From the NCBI GenBank assembly GCA_025766275.1, contig JAFKAC010000019.1, positions 372,001 through 436,000 on the forward strand: 64,000 nucleotides of DNA, given 5' to 3'. The stretch's first letter is position 1. Each line of letters opens with the position of its first letter. This DNA is from Lactarius indigo (Eukaryota; Basidiomycota; Agaricomycetes; Russulales; Russulaceae). The translations under genes were made by a program, and so were the position numbers. Below the pieces are notes generated by a model that worked only from the letters and a program-made list of their open reading frames with translations, did not search any database and had not been told where the DNA came from. Below are positions 33,661-44,590 of this stretch, piece after piece.

Positions 33661-33899
33661 CTCCCTCTCGACTTAGACAAAAAAAAGTACATAGTTTATG
33701 TAATTTTCATTAGCTAATAAAAATATATTTCTTTTGATTAAAAAGACAAATAGAAGAAGAAAAAAAAGAGCACAATTATATCATATTTATGCTTATGATA
33801 AGTATATAACTTTTGAGCCAAACTTTATTTTTGGTTCCGAGTTCGTGGATCGGTGGTCACGTGATGTCATGTGACGTGTTAGGGGGGGGGTTGAGCAAG

Positions 33900-34547
33900 G
33901 ACAGTTTGATGCAGGAACAGTAGACATGAGACACGCAGAAAAGTTAACCTACCAACTAGACAACCTCACAACCAAGCCCGCGCTAGTGGAAGCCAGAAAT
34001 ATTTTTGTGTCTCAACTCGAAAGGAAAGGGAAAGGAAAGGCCGGAGAGCCCATTTATCCGAAGGCAGAAGGGAAGGGAAGTGGAAGGGATAACAGTATTC
34101 GGTACACAAGCAAAGTTGTCTGCCCCGGGAACCCGCAAGTGTTCCTCTTGACAGAGATGGAATATGTTAGGACATCACCTCGTGTTATCCACCAGCATAT
34201 CGGCCTTTCCCATACAATGGTTGAGAAAATAGTACCATGCAGTGAATGACGCACTTAATCCAGTTTCCCCCTAGCTCCCCGATGCGATATGATAGCCAAC
34301 CCTCCGATCTTCAAACCCCCAGGTGTATCGTGTATCTGTGCTTAAGAGACGCTGAGCTTGAGCGGCAGATGGTTGTCGATGACTCGGATGACACTGGCAG
34401 CCATGATGCACGTGACGGGTACTTACTGTAACTCCTGGTCGGACATCACCGAACCAGCCTGATTCCATCGTCGGCGTCAACCTCACTCCAGCCGGAGTTG
34501 TGTCCGAATAACTAGGGATTGTGCTTGCACATTCAATTATGTGTTAC
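33900..34547. repeat. Extra copy of the lectin upstream segment
   Basis: Aligns by eye with 29040-29400 and 44000-44590. Shared stretches are AGAAAAGTTA, GGGAAGTGGAAGGGA, TTCCTCTTGACAGAGATGG and CGGCCTTTCCCAT. It carries no lectin exons. It ends with the dispersed repeat of 24511. Confidence 0.65.
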
Positions 34548-35091
34548 GGCGAGCCAAGACGACAATCAAAGCTGAACTAGCGATGCCAAAACACGCTACC
34601 GTTCCTGAATGCCGCAGATGGAATCAATTTGTTCTACGCTGCGTTTGTAAGAACCATACAGTATGTGCGGTCATGAAAATGTGGCAACACAAGGATGGAA
34701 GCTAAGGCCGAGGCCGAATGGGATGCAGGTACGCCTGTACACATCCACGGCGGAATAAAATCCTGACCTAAATCATACAAAAATATACAGCATCTTCGAC
34801 GCAAGCCATTTAATGGTCCCTTTGACCATCGTAAATAGGTCACTTTTTGCCGAAGTATAGTATTCGTCTGTCTGTGCCATGCTAAGAGAAAGTAGAAGAC
34901 CACCCTACACATTCATTTGAATCGTTGCAATTTTTGTCTATTCTTGGCTCATCTGTGAGAGGTCGACAGTTCTGGTAGCGCTGCAGAAGGGAAAATGGCC
35001 TCAAAGATCCTGCGATTAAGAATACGAACTTACGGAAGCAGATTCTCACTAGGATATTAGTGACACGATTCAGGAATCTAGTGAAGCCAAG
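34548..35091. other. Intergenic, no supported gene
   Basis: 3' flank of lectin L3. Nothing recognised. Confidence 0.4.
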
Positions 35092-36972
35092 TTAGCTGCG
35101 CCGGTCGCCAGACCTCACTGAAATGGGACTCACAAGGCCACACTCCTCGAGCAACCAGACCTGGTTCCTTCCTCCACAGGCCGTCCACAGTTGAAGATTG
35201 GTCCCAGCGCCAGTTTCTTGAGGATAATCAGCAACAAAATACGTGCCACGGACCCACTGGCACAGCCTGTCAAAGGAACTCAAAGTGAACAACAATGACC
35301 AGTGTGGTACGTGGTACAACGTACTTAACACTGGGTTTAGTAGGATCTGGAAGAATCTCAATATCCCAGTACTGAGGTTGGTCCAGTCCAACCAGATGCG
35401 TTCCTTTGTCTGGGGTTTTCTCGACACACAGGTACTTCTGGCACCCACCGGTGGTAGCGACTGATCGAATAGCCCATTGGCCGTTGACATGCTTCTCTAT
35501 GGTCCACTGGAGCGGTGTCGTGGTTATATGAGGCACAAGTTATTTAAGCAATGAGAGTTGTTACCCGTTGGTTCATTCCGCCTTGGAAGTCATTTCCAAT
35601 GATGGACTTATTGTCTACGCGGGACAGATCGACGACAAGCTTATTTTGCTCATTGATGATCTTGTAATGTTGGTCTGACTTGATGGACACGCCACCATGA
35701 GAAAACCAGGAAGAATCTAGTAAAGCCGAGTGAGCCGCCCCATTTGCCACCAAAACGCGACTCACACTCTTCAAGCACCCATGCCTGGTTCTTTCCTCCC
35801 CAATCCTTCCACAATATAAGATTGTCTCCGGCGCCCCCCCCTTTGGGGTAATCAGCGACGAAACAAGTGCCACGGACCCACTGGCACAACCTGTCAAACG
35901 AACCCGAAATAAGCAGCGACAGCCAGTGCGGTATGTGATGTAACTTACTTGACACTGGGCCTAGAAGTGTCTGGAAGAATCTCGATATCCCAGTATTGAG
36001 GCCGGTCAAGGCCAACGAGCTGTGCTCCATTGTCTGGGGTTCTCTCAACGCAGAGATACTTCTGACACCCGCCGGCGGCGACTGATTGAACAGTCCATTG
36101 GCCATTCACCTGTTTCTCTAAGACCCACTAGAGCGTGCCGTGGTCGTATGAGGCCCAAGTTATTCACTGGTAAGTAGCGAGAGCCGTTACCTGTTGGTTC
36201 TCTCCGCCATGGAAGTTACATCCAATGACGGACTTATTGTTTGCGCGGGACAGATCGAAGACCAGCTCGTTTTGCTTGCTGATGATCTTGTAACGTTGGC
36301 CGGACTTGACGGACGTGCCGCAATGGGAAAACCAGGAGGAATCTAGTAAAGCCGAGTTAGTCGAACCACTGGCAGTCGCCGGACTTCGCCGGTTCACCAG
36401 AATGCGACTCACGAGCTTCGAGCTCCCAGATCTGGTTCTCTCCTTTCCAAAATTCCCACAGTGTAAGTTTTTTTCCGACGCCATTACCTTTGGGGTAATC
36501 AGCAACGAAACAAGTGCCACGGACCCATTGGCAGATCCTGTAAAGAGAACCCATGTCAACAGCAATCGCCAGTGGGGTACGTGATAAAGCGCACTTAACG
36601 ACGAGCTTAGTAGGGTCCTTAGAATCTGGTAGGGTCTCGATATCCCAGAACTGGGGCCGGTCAAGGCCAACCAGTTCTGTTCCATTTTTCGGGGTACTAG
36701 TCTCAATTCCGAGGTACTTCTGGTGCTCGACTGATCGAATAGTCCATTGGCCATTGACCTGCTTCTCTATGATCCACTAGAGCATGTCGTGGTTGTATTA
36801 GGCACAAGGGCACAAGTTGTCGAAGTAGCGAAATTGTTACCAGTTGGTTCTCTCCGCCGTGGAACGTATGGCCAAGGATGGACTTGTGGTCTGCGGCAGA
36901 CAGATCAATGGACAGCTTATATGGCACGTTAGCGATCTTGTAACGTTGGCCCGACTTCAAGTTGATGGACAT
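35092..36972 (-). CDS. Tandem beta-trefoil lectin L3 (three ricin-B-type domains)
   Basis: Nine exons on the minus strand: 36972-36841, 36776-36595, 36537-36398, 36342-36191, 36127-35949, 35890-35751, 35716-35565, 35506-35325 and 35266-35092. The frame closes to 477 residues. Exon sizes repeat almost exactly between domains (about 152, 179-182 and 140 nt). Introns are 55-64 bp except for one of only 34 bp (35750-35717, GTGGCA...TTACTAG) between domains 2 and 3. Motifs include SGQRYKI, QxW across each first junction, QPQYWDI, CQWVRGT and NQVW. It is the closest relative of L1. Its upstream region is interrupted by the 5.7 kb transposon 0.5 kb away, which may affect expression. Predicted glycan-binding; specificity unknown. 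Confidence 0.85.
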
Positions 36973-37494
36973 GCTGCGATGGGGGAAACAGGTAGCAAAA
37001 GTTCGCCTTTATAACTTTATAAGCTCTATCTTGTTAGGGTAGTGGGTAGTGTCCAGTCCAGAGACCCTACTGTATTCGTCATGACGGACAAGGTAAATAC
37101 TGCCATTATTTCGTTTACCACGGACACCCTTCCCAATCACCACGCATGGAAACGGCAAGTGGGGCCTCTCGTGACCGATTTGAAGACGCCATCCTCTCAC
37201 CTAGAAAAGACGGTGGACTAGTCTTGTGGAAATCCCTGTGCCCCCGGCGCTTTCTCCTGGTCCACTGACCACACTATGTGGCGCTGGGCACCTATTCCGA
37301 GTCTTTGTTACGATGTCACCTGGGCTTCCGAGCTTGCTTCCGAGTTCTTCTTAAACCCTTACTAGGCTATCGACACTTCCTCTGCTTCCGTTTGCATTAG
37401 ACCCTTTAATTTACCTCTTCTTTTGGTCGTCCGTTTTTGTCAGCTAGGATATAGATTGATTTCCTTCTTACTGGAAAAAGAGGTAAGTTAAATA

Positions 37495-37673
37495 CTAGAC
37501 CGGTGACCGTCTGTATATGAAGGGTAAACCTGCGATATACAGACCGGTACATCTGAGTTTTAATCCCTATGGCATCTGTCTCCTTGAGAAATTTACTTTT
37601 ACGGTAATCCCCAAATAGGCATTCCTGTTATGTAAGTCGGAGCGCGTCTCGATATTGGGACGCGTCTAAGTCA
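37495..37673 (+). repeat. Left TIR with sub-terminal hairpin
   Basis: Matches the reverse complement of 43011-43182 with a good majority of positions identical; for example ACTTTTACGGTAATCCCCAAA is shared without change. Near the tip, CTGTATAT and ATATACAG form an imperfect palindrome (about 37508-37546, ACCGTCTGTATAT...ATATACAGACCGGT). Confidence 0.88.
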
Positions 37674-37733
37674 CGTCTGTATTGGTCGGCAGACAATGAA
37701 TATATGCGTTTCTTCTCTTTATTTTCTTGAGAC

Positions 37734-40045
37734 ATGGACCCCACGACGAAGCTTGGGCTACAGGAGGTACAAGACCTCCCTGAGGATATGTTACACTCTA
37801 CCTATGAGACTCTCGTTCCATCAGAGCGTCGTCTTCCTGCTGCCTTTTGGGCGCAATACGATGAAGAGAAGCAGTCTGTCGGACTCCGCGCCTGTCTACT
37901 ACTTGGGGTTATCTCAAACTTTGAAGTTCTGCCTCGGGAGTTCCAGGTCACTGCAACGATTCGCAATTATGTCTGGACAGGACTCGCTGATTGATGTCGG
38001 CACTGGTGCTGGCAAGACCTTGTGCATGATCCTCCCTTGTTTGCTCTCCCCAGATACTATAGCTATTATCTTTTCGCCTTTGAAGCGTCTTCGATCGGTA
38101 CAAGTCCTCAGCTTTGCTCGTTATGGGATCAAGGCGATTCGCTATTAACGAAGATACTCCTAATGACCCCGATCTGTGGAAGGTCTGCCTTTGCAGACTG
38201 TATGTTCTGGATCGCTGTGGTTCATGTGAGGCGTTTAGGGTATCCGCTGATGCGGAATATTCGGTTCTATTAGTGCAGCCAGAGCAGCTATGTATGACCA
38301 ATGGCCATCTCCCTCGACTTGCGCAGTCTGGTCGCTGAGGATCGACAATTTCTGAAGCGTGTTCAGCGGCTACATGTTGACGAGGCTCATTTTATCTACA
38401 CTGCTGGCCTTAAACACTACAGGCTTCCTGCTTTTCGACCAGCATGGGGTCGCCTGGGTGAGTTCCGGATCAAGATCAGGGAAGCAAGTCCCCATGCAAG
38501 CACTCTCTGGGACGCAACCACCGCACATCAAGGCGGCGATAATCAAAAGTCTTCTTTTTGACGAATCAAGGCTATGTTCTATCGAGTTGACGAGTAACCG
38601 GCCTAATACTGTCTATGCAACTCATCCGATTATCAATGAACTCTCGGACTTTCGCAATCTAGATTTTATCATTCCTGCACCTTACCCTACTGGCTGGAAA
38701 CCACCAAAGACTCTTGTATTTCACAACAACGTTGCTCAGGCTGGCGAAGCTGCTATGTATCACACAAAGCGACTTCTGGAAGACCTCCAGAGGAAAGGCC
38801 TGGTCATGCATTATCATGGGGGCATGTCTAAGGAATATTTAACCAAAGTCTATGAAGATTTCAGCAAACCAGACAGTCAATGTAGGGTACTACATGCGAC
38901 CAAGGGCGCGTCCACGGTATGCTTCCACCGTGTCTATCCTCTGTGGCTGATATCTATGATCAGGGATTGAACATTGAGGACATCGAAATCATTATTCAGT
39001 ACGGGATAACTCAGGACGTACCGACAGCGCTCCAACGAGGTGGTTGGGGTGGGCGCAGCTCGACAGGGGAGGCAATATTCCTCATCATGTACGAGCCATG
39101 GGTGAAGACAATCGACCTCAAAGCTGTCAGTGTCGAGACAGTGTCAGACCCTGACCACCCGAACGTCTCAAAATTGACAACGCATTCAACCAAGCAAGCC
39201 CGCACTGGCATTGCAATGATAAAGGTCATCCAGCAGAACGAGCAGTGTCTGCGGCGACTATTTGCAACTTATCTCAACGATCAAGCTCCCGATGGTAAGT
39301 ACTATCTGTGCTAAGATGACTCGTTGGGACTGATATTTCTTTAGCGCTTCATTTCACAACTAAGTGGTGTTGTGATCGTCACCCTGGGTCTGAATTTCGT
39401 CTGTGTACTTTCTTCAAGGGTCGACTTCTCTATCAGGACCAGGATACTTCAGGGCTTTATTATGGTGATGTCAACGAATCTGACCGTGAAGAAATTCTCC
39501 CGCCGCTACAAAAGAAACAAAAGGCTGGCGTCAAGGTCAGGGCGACCAACGAGCGAGCACCGCTGGCGGATAGACTCATTGCCTGGCGTATTCAAGTACA
39601 TGAAAGCGACCCTTTGGCATCTGTGCGGCTGCCAACATTCATCCTCAACGACTTTAGCATAAAGAAACTATCTAGGCTACATCCTGCCGAAGTCACATGC
39701 CCTGAGAAAATCGTCAGCGTCCTCAACGAAACTCAAGAATGGCAGGCTAATTGGTCTGGGCAAGTCTATGAGGTTATCCGGGCTTACGATCAAGAAATCG
39801 AGGACCTCCGCAAGAGGGAAGCAGCTCGACACAAGGCCCACCAGAAGCGTGTTAAACAAGACCAAGACATAGCAAAGTTCGCTGAAGACTCCAACCAGAC
39901 AGCAGAACGCATCCGCCAGGAGGTCTTGCAGCGACACCGTGCAGCCATGGGACTCGGAGGGACTCAGGCAATGCGAGAGGCTCTAGATGACATCACGGAG
40001 AGCAATCCTGTTCGTCGTAGTACTAGGCTACAAAACTTGAAGTAG
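37734..40045 (+). pseudogene. RecQ-like DEAH helicase (frameshifted)
   Basis: Walker A reads GTGAGKT (near 38000) and the DEAH box VDEAH (near 38375), followed by the C-terminal helicase domain with QYGITQDVPTALQRGGWGGR near 39000-39050 (the QxxGRxGR-type motif VI, with Trp in place of the first Arg). Introns are visible at about 38190-38238, 38923-38970 (GTATGC...ATGATCAG) and 39295-39345 (GTAAGT...TTTCTTTAG). The N-terminal half needs at least four single-base frame corrections (near 37960, 38145, 38325 and 38475). The C-terminal half is intact to TAG at 40043-40045, with a Lys/Glu-rich coiled stretch and a basic end (VRRSTRLQNLK). It would unwind DNA for the transposon or its host. Large families of such helicases are common in Agaricomycetes. 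Confidence 0.82.
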
Positions 40046-40055
40046 TAGTAACAAT

Positions 40056-42905
40056 CTACTCTACCGTCAACTCGTCTGCGTCATTGTTTCCATCTGGGTC
40101 TACCGCAAGAGCCATTTGCGGCAAAGAATCGAATTCTTCATCGTACCCCTTGCCTTCTGCCATCGCACAGAACTTCCGATTGAAGGTGTCCAGCGATGAT
40201 GACAGGAGCTTCATTTCACCCATCGCGAGGATGTCGGGCACTGGCTTTGGCTTTCGCATTCCCAGGTCTGTCTTCGGTGTACGTGTGCAGCTTTTCTTCG
40301 CGCACTTTGTTGGCAACGCGCCAGACCAGATGGTCTGTTTTGGGGTCTGTGTGCGTGGTACTTTGATACGTAGTTTTCATGGCCACGGAAACCCGTTTTT
40401 TGAGTCTCTTTATTATATCTATTGCGGCCGAGATGTTTCCGAGACGATCCCACATCGAATTGAGTCCCTTTGCTTGTAAGAGTTTCTGTCGAGATTGGGT
40501 ATCAAGCTGTCAGTCTTTGGGCCACAACTAGGACAGACCTTGAGCTCTCCAATTAAATGCTCAATATTGAGGTCGATTGGCATCGCATGGCCCGTAAGTC
40601 CTGAGACGTTCACTAGCATGTTGTCACGCATTATATCTCTGCAGACAGTCTCATCAGCCTGTCCTGACGTCAGATATAAAGACTTACTGCGAACTCCAGG
40701 CGTCCAAATATGCTTCAAGTTCAGTAGGAAATGCAGGATTTCTGCACAGTAATTATTCCCACCGGATCCCCTAAACATCATCGGCTAGCTGTGGAAGGAA
40801 GTCTTCGACGCGACCAATGTCACCATCTGAGATTGCCCGAACAAGCTCGGCAAGGTAGAGTAAGTCCCTAAGTGAGGAGCCGGAGATTCTGATGCGCCTT
40901 GTCTTTGTCTGGATCTGGCCAGCAGTTGGAGACAAGGCCTTTGGCAGTAGCGATGGACAGGGCAGTAGGTTCGTAGTCTGATTCAGTCACTATCGTCTTC
41001 ATCGGCCAGGTGAATCGTCAGTGAGTATACCCATTCAGGATCATCGGTGTAGCATGTCAGCACAGTATGTTACCAGCCAGACCAAGTAACGCTTCCGCCG
41101 ATGGTTCCGTTGCAGCAAATTCAGTGAGGTCAGAATAACCACTCTCAGTTCGCCAAGCATTCAGCAAGATGCCATCCAAGATCTGAGTGAGCGCTGACAG
41201 AAGGGTGTGGTAATCAGGGTGATCGCCACCAAGACGAGTCTTCTCCAAAAGGGCAAAGAAGTACGACAAGCTACCCGTTTGGTCTAGCGATCCTCGGTGA
41301 ATATGCAGCAATGCCCAGACGAGATTAAGACACAAGTGGAAGAGACCAAAGCCTAGCTGAAAGACTTCGCGGCGTGTCCAGTGGACTTGTGTCACGCGCC
41401 CGGAGAATTTGGCCAGATCGAATCCGCGAAGTTGGTTAGCTGATCATTGAAACGTCAGGATTGCAGTGTTCACACAGATCCTCAGTGGTACGTTTAAGTT
41501 GAGTGAGGAAGACTGTCGTCGTGGAAGAGTAGATTGCCACGAACAGGTTGCCTCTTCAATCGTCGACACCCGAATCGGAAATTGTTCCGTCTTATATCCA
41601 GGTGGCATTGGTCGTCTAGAGACATGTTGCAGCGCCGGGTCCTTCACATAGCTTCGGAATTTGGTGGAGTATGTTGTCAGTACCCGAACGATGACCACCT
41701 TAAGCTGGGATTGAAACGAATGAAGTTGCTGGTCCAGTCGGACGAATGTCTCTATTGAAATCGAAGGCCTTTGGTTTTCACGAAGTGTTCCATTATCGGG
41801 GCCAGTTCCATTTTCTCAGGCGTACCATTATTACGGACCTTGTACAAGACACCGAAAGTCCCAGAAGTCACTTTGGCTGGTCCAGATGAACCCCGCTGCT
41901 CAACAAAGATCGAGGTGCTGATTTGTATATTGTCGTAGCAGAATATATGAGGCCCAGAGCCAACATTGACAGCTAGTTTAAGACATTGGTCCGCCAGTGC
42001 AGCGATATTGTTCATCACAGAAGTAAAGCACATGGAAAGGCCACACCGATGCAGAGCCTCAATAGTTTGCTAAGAACATCCGCTGCTCCAGAGAAACAGA
42101 CCAAACAGAGCAGGAAAGCCAAGAACACGATTCGAGCGCTGGTAGCTTAGTTGCTTCATGATTATATCGCACATCTACACTGTATTGGTATTCGGTACTC
42201 GATGAACTGACATCAAATGTACTGCATCAGGATGCTTTATCTTATTTTTCTCCTTTGCCAGAGACGTCTCTGCTGCTCTGAGTAGAATCCCCATCAGAAA
42301 GGGTGCCTTGTTGAGAGTGCCTGAAACCGTCCATGACTTGATAAAGTCTGGGGTTATGGCAGCGAGACCCAGCAGCAGGTCCATTTTATTGACTAAGTCC
42401 ATCTCCTTGTCGATGACACCGCAGACATGTTCGAGTGCATACGGCTCCATCCAAGACCAAAGTTTTGCCCTACCAGAGTCCACAGCATAAATAGAGTCGA
42501 GTATCCAAGGAAGCTTTCTGTTGCCGTCCTTATAAAGCTCGACCCGATATCCAGCATACTCGGGTTTGCAGTCATCGAGGATCTCCAGAATAAGGTCAAA
42601 GGGGCTCAGATTCCCTTCCCTGAGCAGTGCGAGGACTTTCCCAAACCGTTCCACACACGACATTCTATCAGAACGAGACCCTGTTTGACCTTTGTCGCCA
42701 CGCGCTGACCCTTGCACAGACCTGTCCTGACTTGGCCTGTGCCTCTAAAAGTGGTGACTCTTGCGAACAAAACGTCGTCAGGAGGTCGAAAGCGAAACCT
42801 CGAGGGATTGCAAGAAGACCCAGACCCGACTGACTGTAGATTATCCCCGACATGAGACTGCGCACGAGATGCTAGGGGCCGAAGGAGACGCTTCCTGAGA
42901 CCCAA
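40056..42905 (-). pseudogene. DUF6589 protein (candidate transposase), frameshifted
   Basis: Family blocks appear in order on the minus strand: CYDNIQISTSIFVEQRGSS (near 41920), YVKDPALQHVSRRPMPPGYK (near 41620), FGLFHLCLNLVWALLHIHRGS (near 41330), EKTRLGGDHPDYHTLLSAL, FRGSGGNNYCAEILHFLLNL (near 40760), VSGLTGHAMPIDLNIEHLI, WDRLGNIS (near 40450) and LAMGEMKLLSSSLDTFNRKF at the end. Several single-base frame changes separate the blocks (near 41750, 41720, 41560, 41440 and 40330), so the copy is inactive. The conserved YDN early on and the all-helical later blocks are features of the family. Its activity is not established; being inside TIRs suggests transposition. Confidence 0.8.
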
Positions 42906-43010
42906 AGGACAAGACTTCCCCTCTGAACTTAGCTACTCTCTGTTTAGTAGGAGCACGCCGAGGTACAGCGACAGTAGAAAACACGGGAGAAAGCATCGGA
43001 ACGTCTACTA

Positions 43011-43182
43011 TAACTTAGATGCACCTCGATATCTAGACGCGCTATGACTTACATAACGAAATGCCAATTTGGGGATTACCGTAAAAGTCAATTTTTCAAA
43101 TGAGACAGACGCTATAGGGATTTAAACTCAGCTGTACCAGCCTGTATATCGATTATCATATACAGGCTGGTCACGAGCCTAG
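43011..43182 (-). repeat. Right TIR with near-perfect hairpin
   Basis: Inverted copy of 37495-37673. The tip-proximal ACCAGCCTGTATAT / ATATACAGGCTGGT pair (43136-43171) forms a near-perfect 16-bp stem, the two arms separated by only a few bases. Confidence 0.88.
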
Positions 43183-44590
43183 TTAAATACCACGCACTTG
43201 GTGGGGCCCGGAAAGTTGTCACGTGTCTGCGCAAATGCCAGAGTTGCTCCTTTGCGAGACAAGAACCTCAGAGAACGAGCTCAGTACATTCTCCTGCCTG
43301 GTGAAACATATACGCATATAGAGACGGACGGGACAATTGATTGAGGTAACACTTCGACGGGTGACAAAACGAATCGCTAGCTGGACCCCGAATCAGCTCT
43401 GAATGTTCTGAACAAGCCATGTGCACAGTCCCCCGCTCATTCAACTATCGTCAATGTATTAACCATAAGCTACTCTCGCAGGTTCGAAAGACAATTTCCG
43501 CTGCATGGACTCAGGTCGAAGTGGAAACGGCTCTGGACAATAGTGGCAGCACGAGCTCAGAATCTGGAAGGGCGGAGGGCGAGCACACGCTCGGAAATTC
43601 ACGAGACTGATGAGTGAAGGGCCGGGACTGCGAGGTTTTCAGTTGTTCTGGAAGTGATTTACCGCGTGAGAATAGCATACGGCGAAAGCACGTCGACAGG
43701 AACGGTGTAGAAATATGGGTTAAGGTGCCAATATTCGGTGCTGACTTTAGCTCATGGCTCTCCGAGATGATCGGACGACGCGGTGGATACGTCTAAACTT
43801 CAGGTTCGGAAGCGCAGTAGTGATACTTTCGGTTTCCGAAAGACGTGTACGACTGGTGATTGCGTCCCCAGACCACTCTTCAAGCCTTGATGTGTCATGT
43901 ATGATCAGCCAGTCATCCCCGCACATAGTCACAAACTCACCGCCCGAGGCTTTTCTCCTCTCTTGATGCAAGGACAGCAAACAAGGGGCGCGCGGAAAGA
44001 CACCGGTCAGCCAGCTTTACAACCGAGCCCGAAGCCGAAAAGGCTTTTGTGTCTCAACTCCAAGAATGTCGGACGAGTTGTTCAGTTCGGCCAAATGGAA
44101 TTAAAAAAAAAAATGGAAGGAAAGGTCGGAGAGCCCAGAGTGGTCGATCGATCGAAGGGGAGGGACGGGAAGTGGAAGGGAGAACGGTATTCGGCACTCG
44201 AGCGCAGGCGTCTGTCATGAGAAGCCACGGGATTCCTCTTGACAGAGATGGAATATGAATATGTTACTGTAGGACATCACCTTTGAGAACATCTTTCATC
44301 CACCGATAGATCTGGCCTTTCCCATGCAAATGTTAAGCAAACGTGGTGACCAGTACCATACAGAGTACGACGCACCTTGATCCAGTCGCCCCCTGCCCCC
44401 CCAACGCAACATGACATCCAATTCTCTGATCTTAAAACTCTCAGGTATGTCATTTATCTGTGCCGGAGGGGCGCTGAGCCCGGGAGGCGGGTGGCCGGTG
44501 AGTCGGACGATAGCGACCTTAATTTACTGGGAGTCGTGTCCGAATAACTAGGAATTATACTCGCACGTTTGTCTATGTCTATGTGTTACC
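43183..44590. repeat. Continuation of the duplicated lectin-upstream segment
   Basis: Resumes the paralogy with 28276-29480 after the transposon. Shared phrases are TAAATACCACGCA, CGCATATAGAGA, GACAAAA(C/T)GAAT, CTGAATGTTCTGAAC, and later the AGTGGAAGGGAGAACGG and TTCCTCTTGACAGAGATGG blocks. No lectin gene follows here, unlike at 29479, so the duplicate lost it or never included it. Confidence 0.7.

Larger units (their letters stand above)
31591..33896. mobile_element. Non-autonomous TIR element loaded with C-rich minisatellites
   Basis: The left end (GCTCAACCCCCCCCCTAGCA...) and right end (...AGGGGGGGGGTTGAGC) are inverted copies over roughly 95-100 bp (31591-31688 and about 33800-33896). 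They share CACGTCACATGACATCACGT, then CTCGGAACCAAAAATAAA. The interior holds two blocks of short C-rich tandem repeats (about 31790-32560 and 33060-33660) around a unique 450-bp centre. No transposase-like frame is present, so it would need helper proteins in trans. I found no clear target duplication. Confidence 0.7.
37495..43182. mobile_element. 5.69 kb TIR transposon with RecQ-like helicase and DUF6589 genes
   Basis: Both ends carry CTAG(A/G)C...GTGACC terminal inverted repeats of about 175 bp (37495-37673 and 43011-43182), flanked by the perfect 7-bp direct repeat TTAAATA (37488-37494 and 43183-43189). Flanking lectin-upstream DNA on the two sides rejoins in the uninterrupted paralog near 28275-28290, independently confirming the boundaries. 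Inside are two convergent genes ending 10 bp apart: a RecQ-like helicase (plus) and a DUF6589 protein (minus), both frameshifted, so this copy is dead. DUF6589 is the candidate transposase. A helicase-carrying Academ lineage (AcademH) has been described in fungi; membership is untested. Confidence 0.85.

Noticed and set aside
31757..33713. Long Pro/Arg/Gly-rich ORFs on both strands (up to 272 codons)
   Set aside because: Produced by C-rich minisatellite DNA poor in stop codons. Overlapping frames on both strands are equally open, with no domain.
31591..33896. Target-site duplication for the C-rich TIR element
   Set aside because: The flanks GGCCTA and AAGGAC do not match at any short length, so no duplication is claimed.
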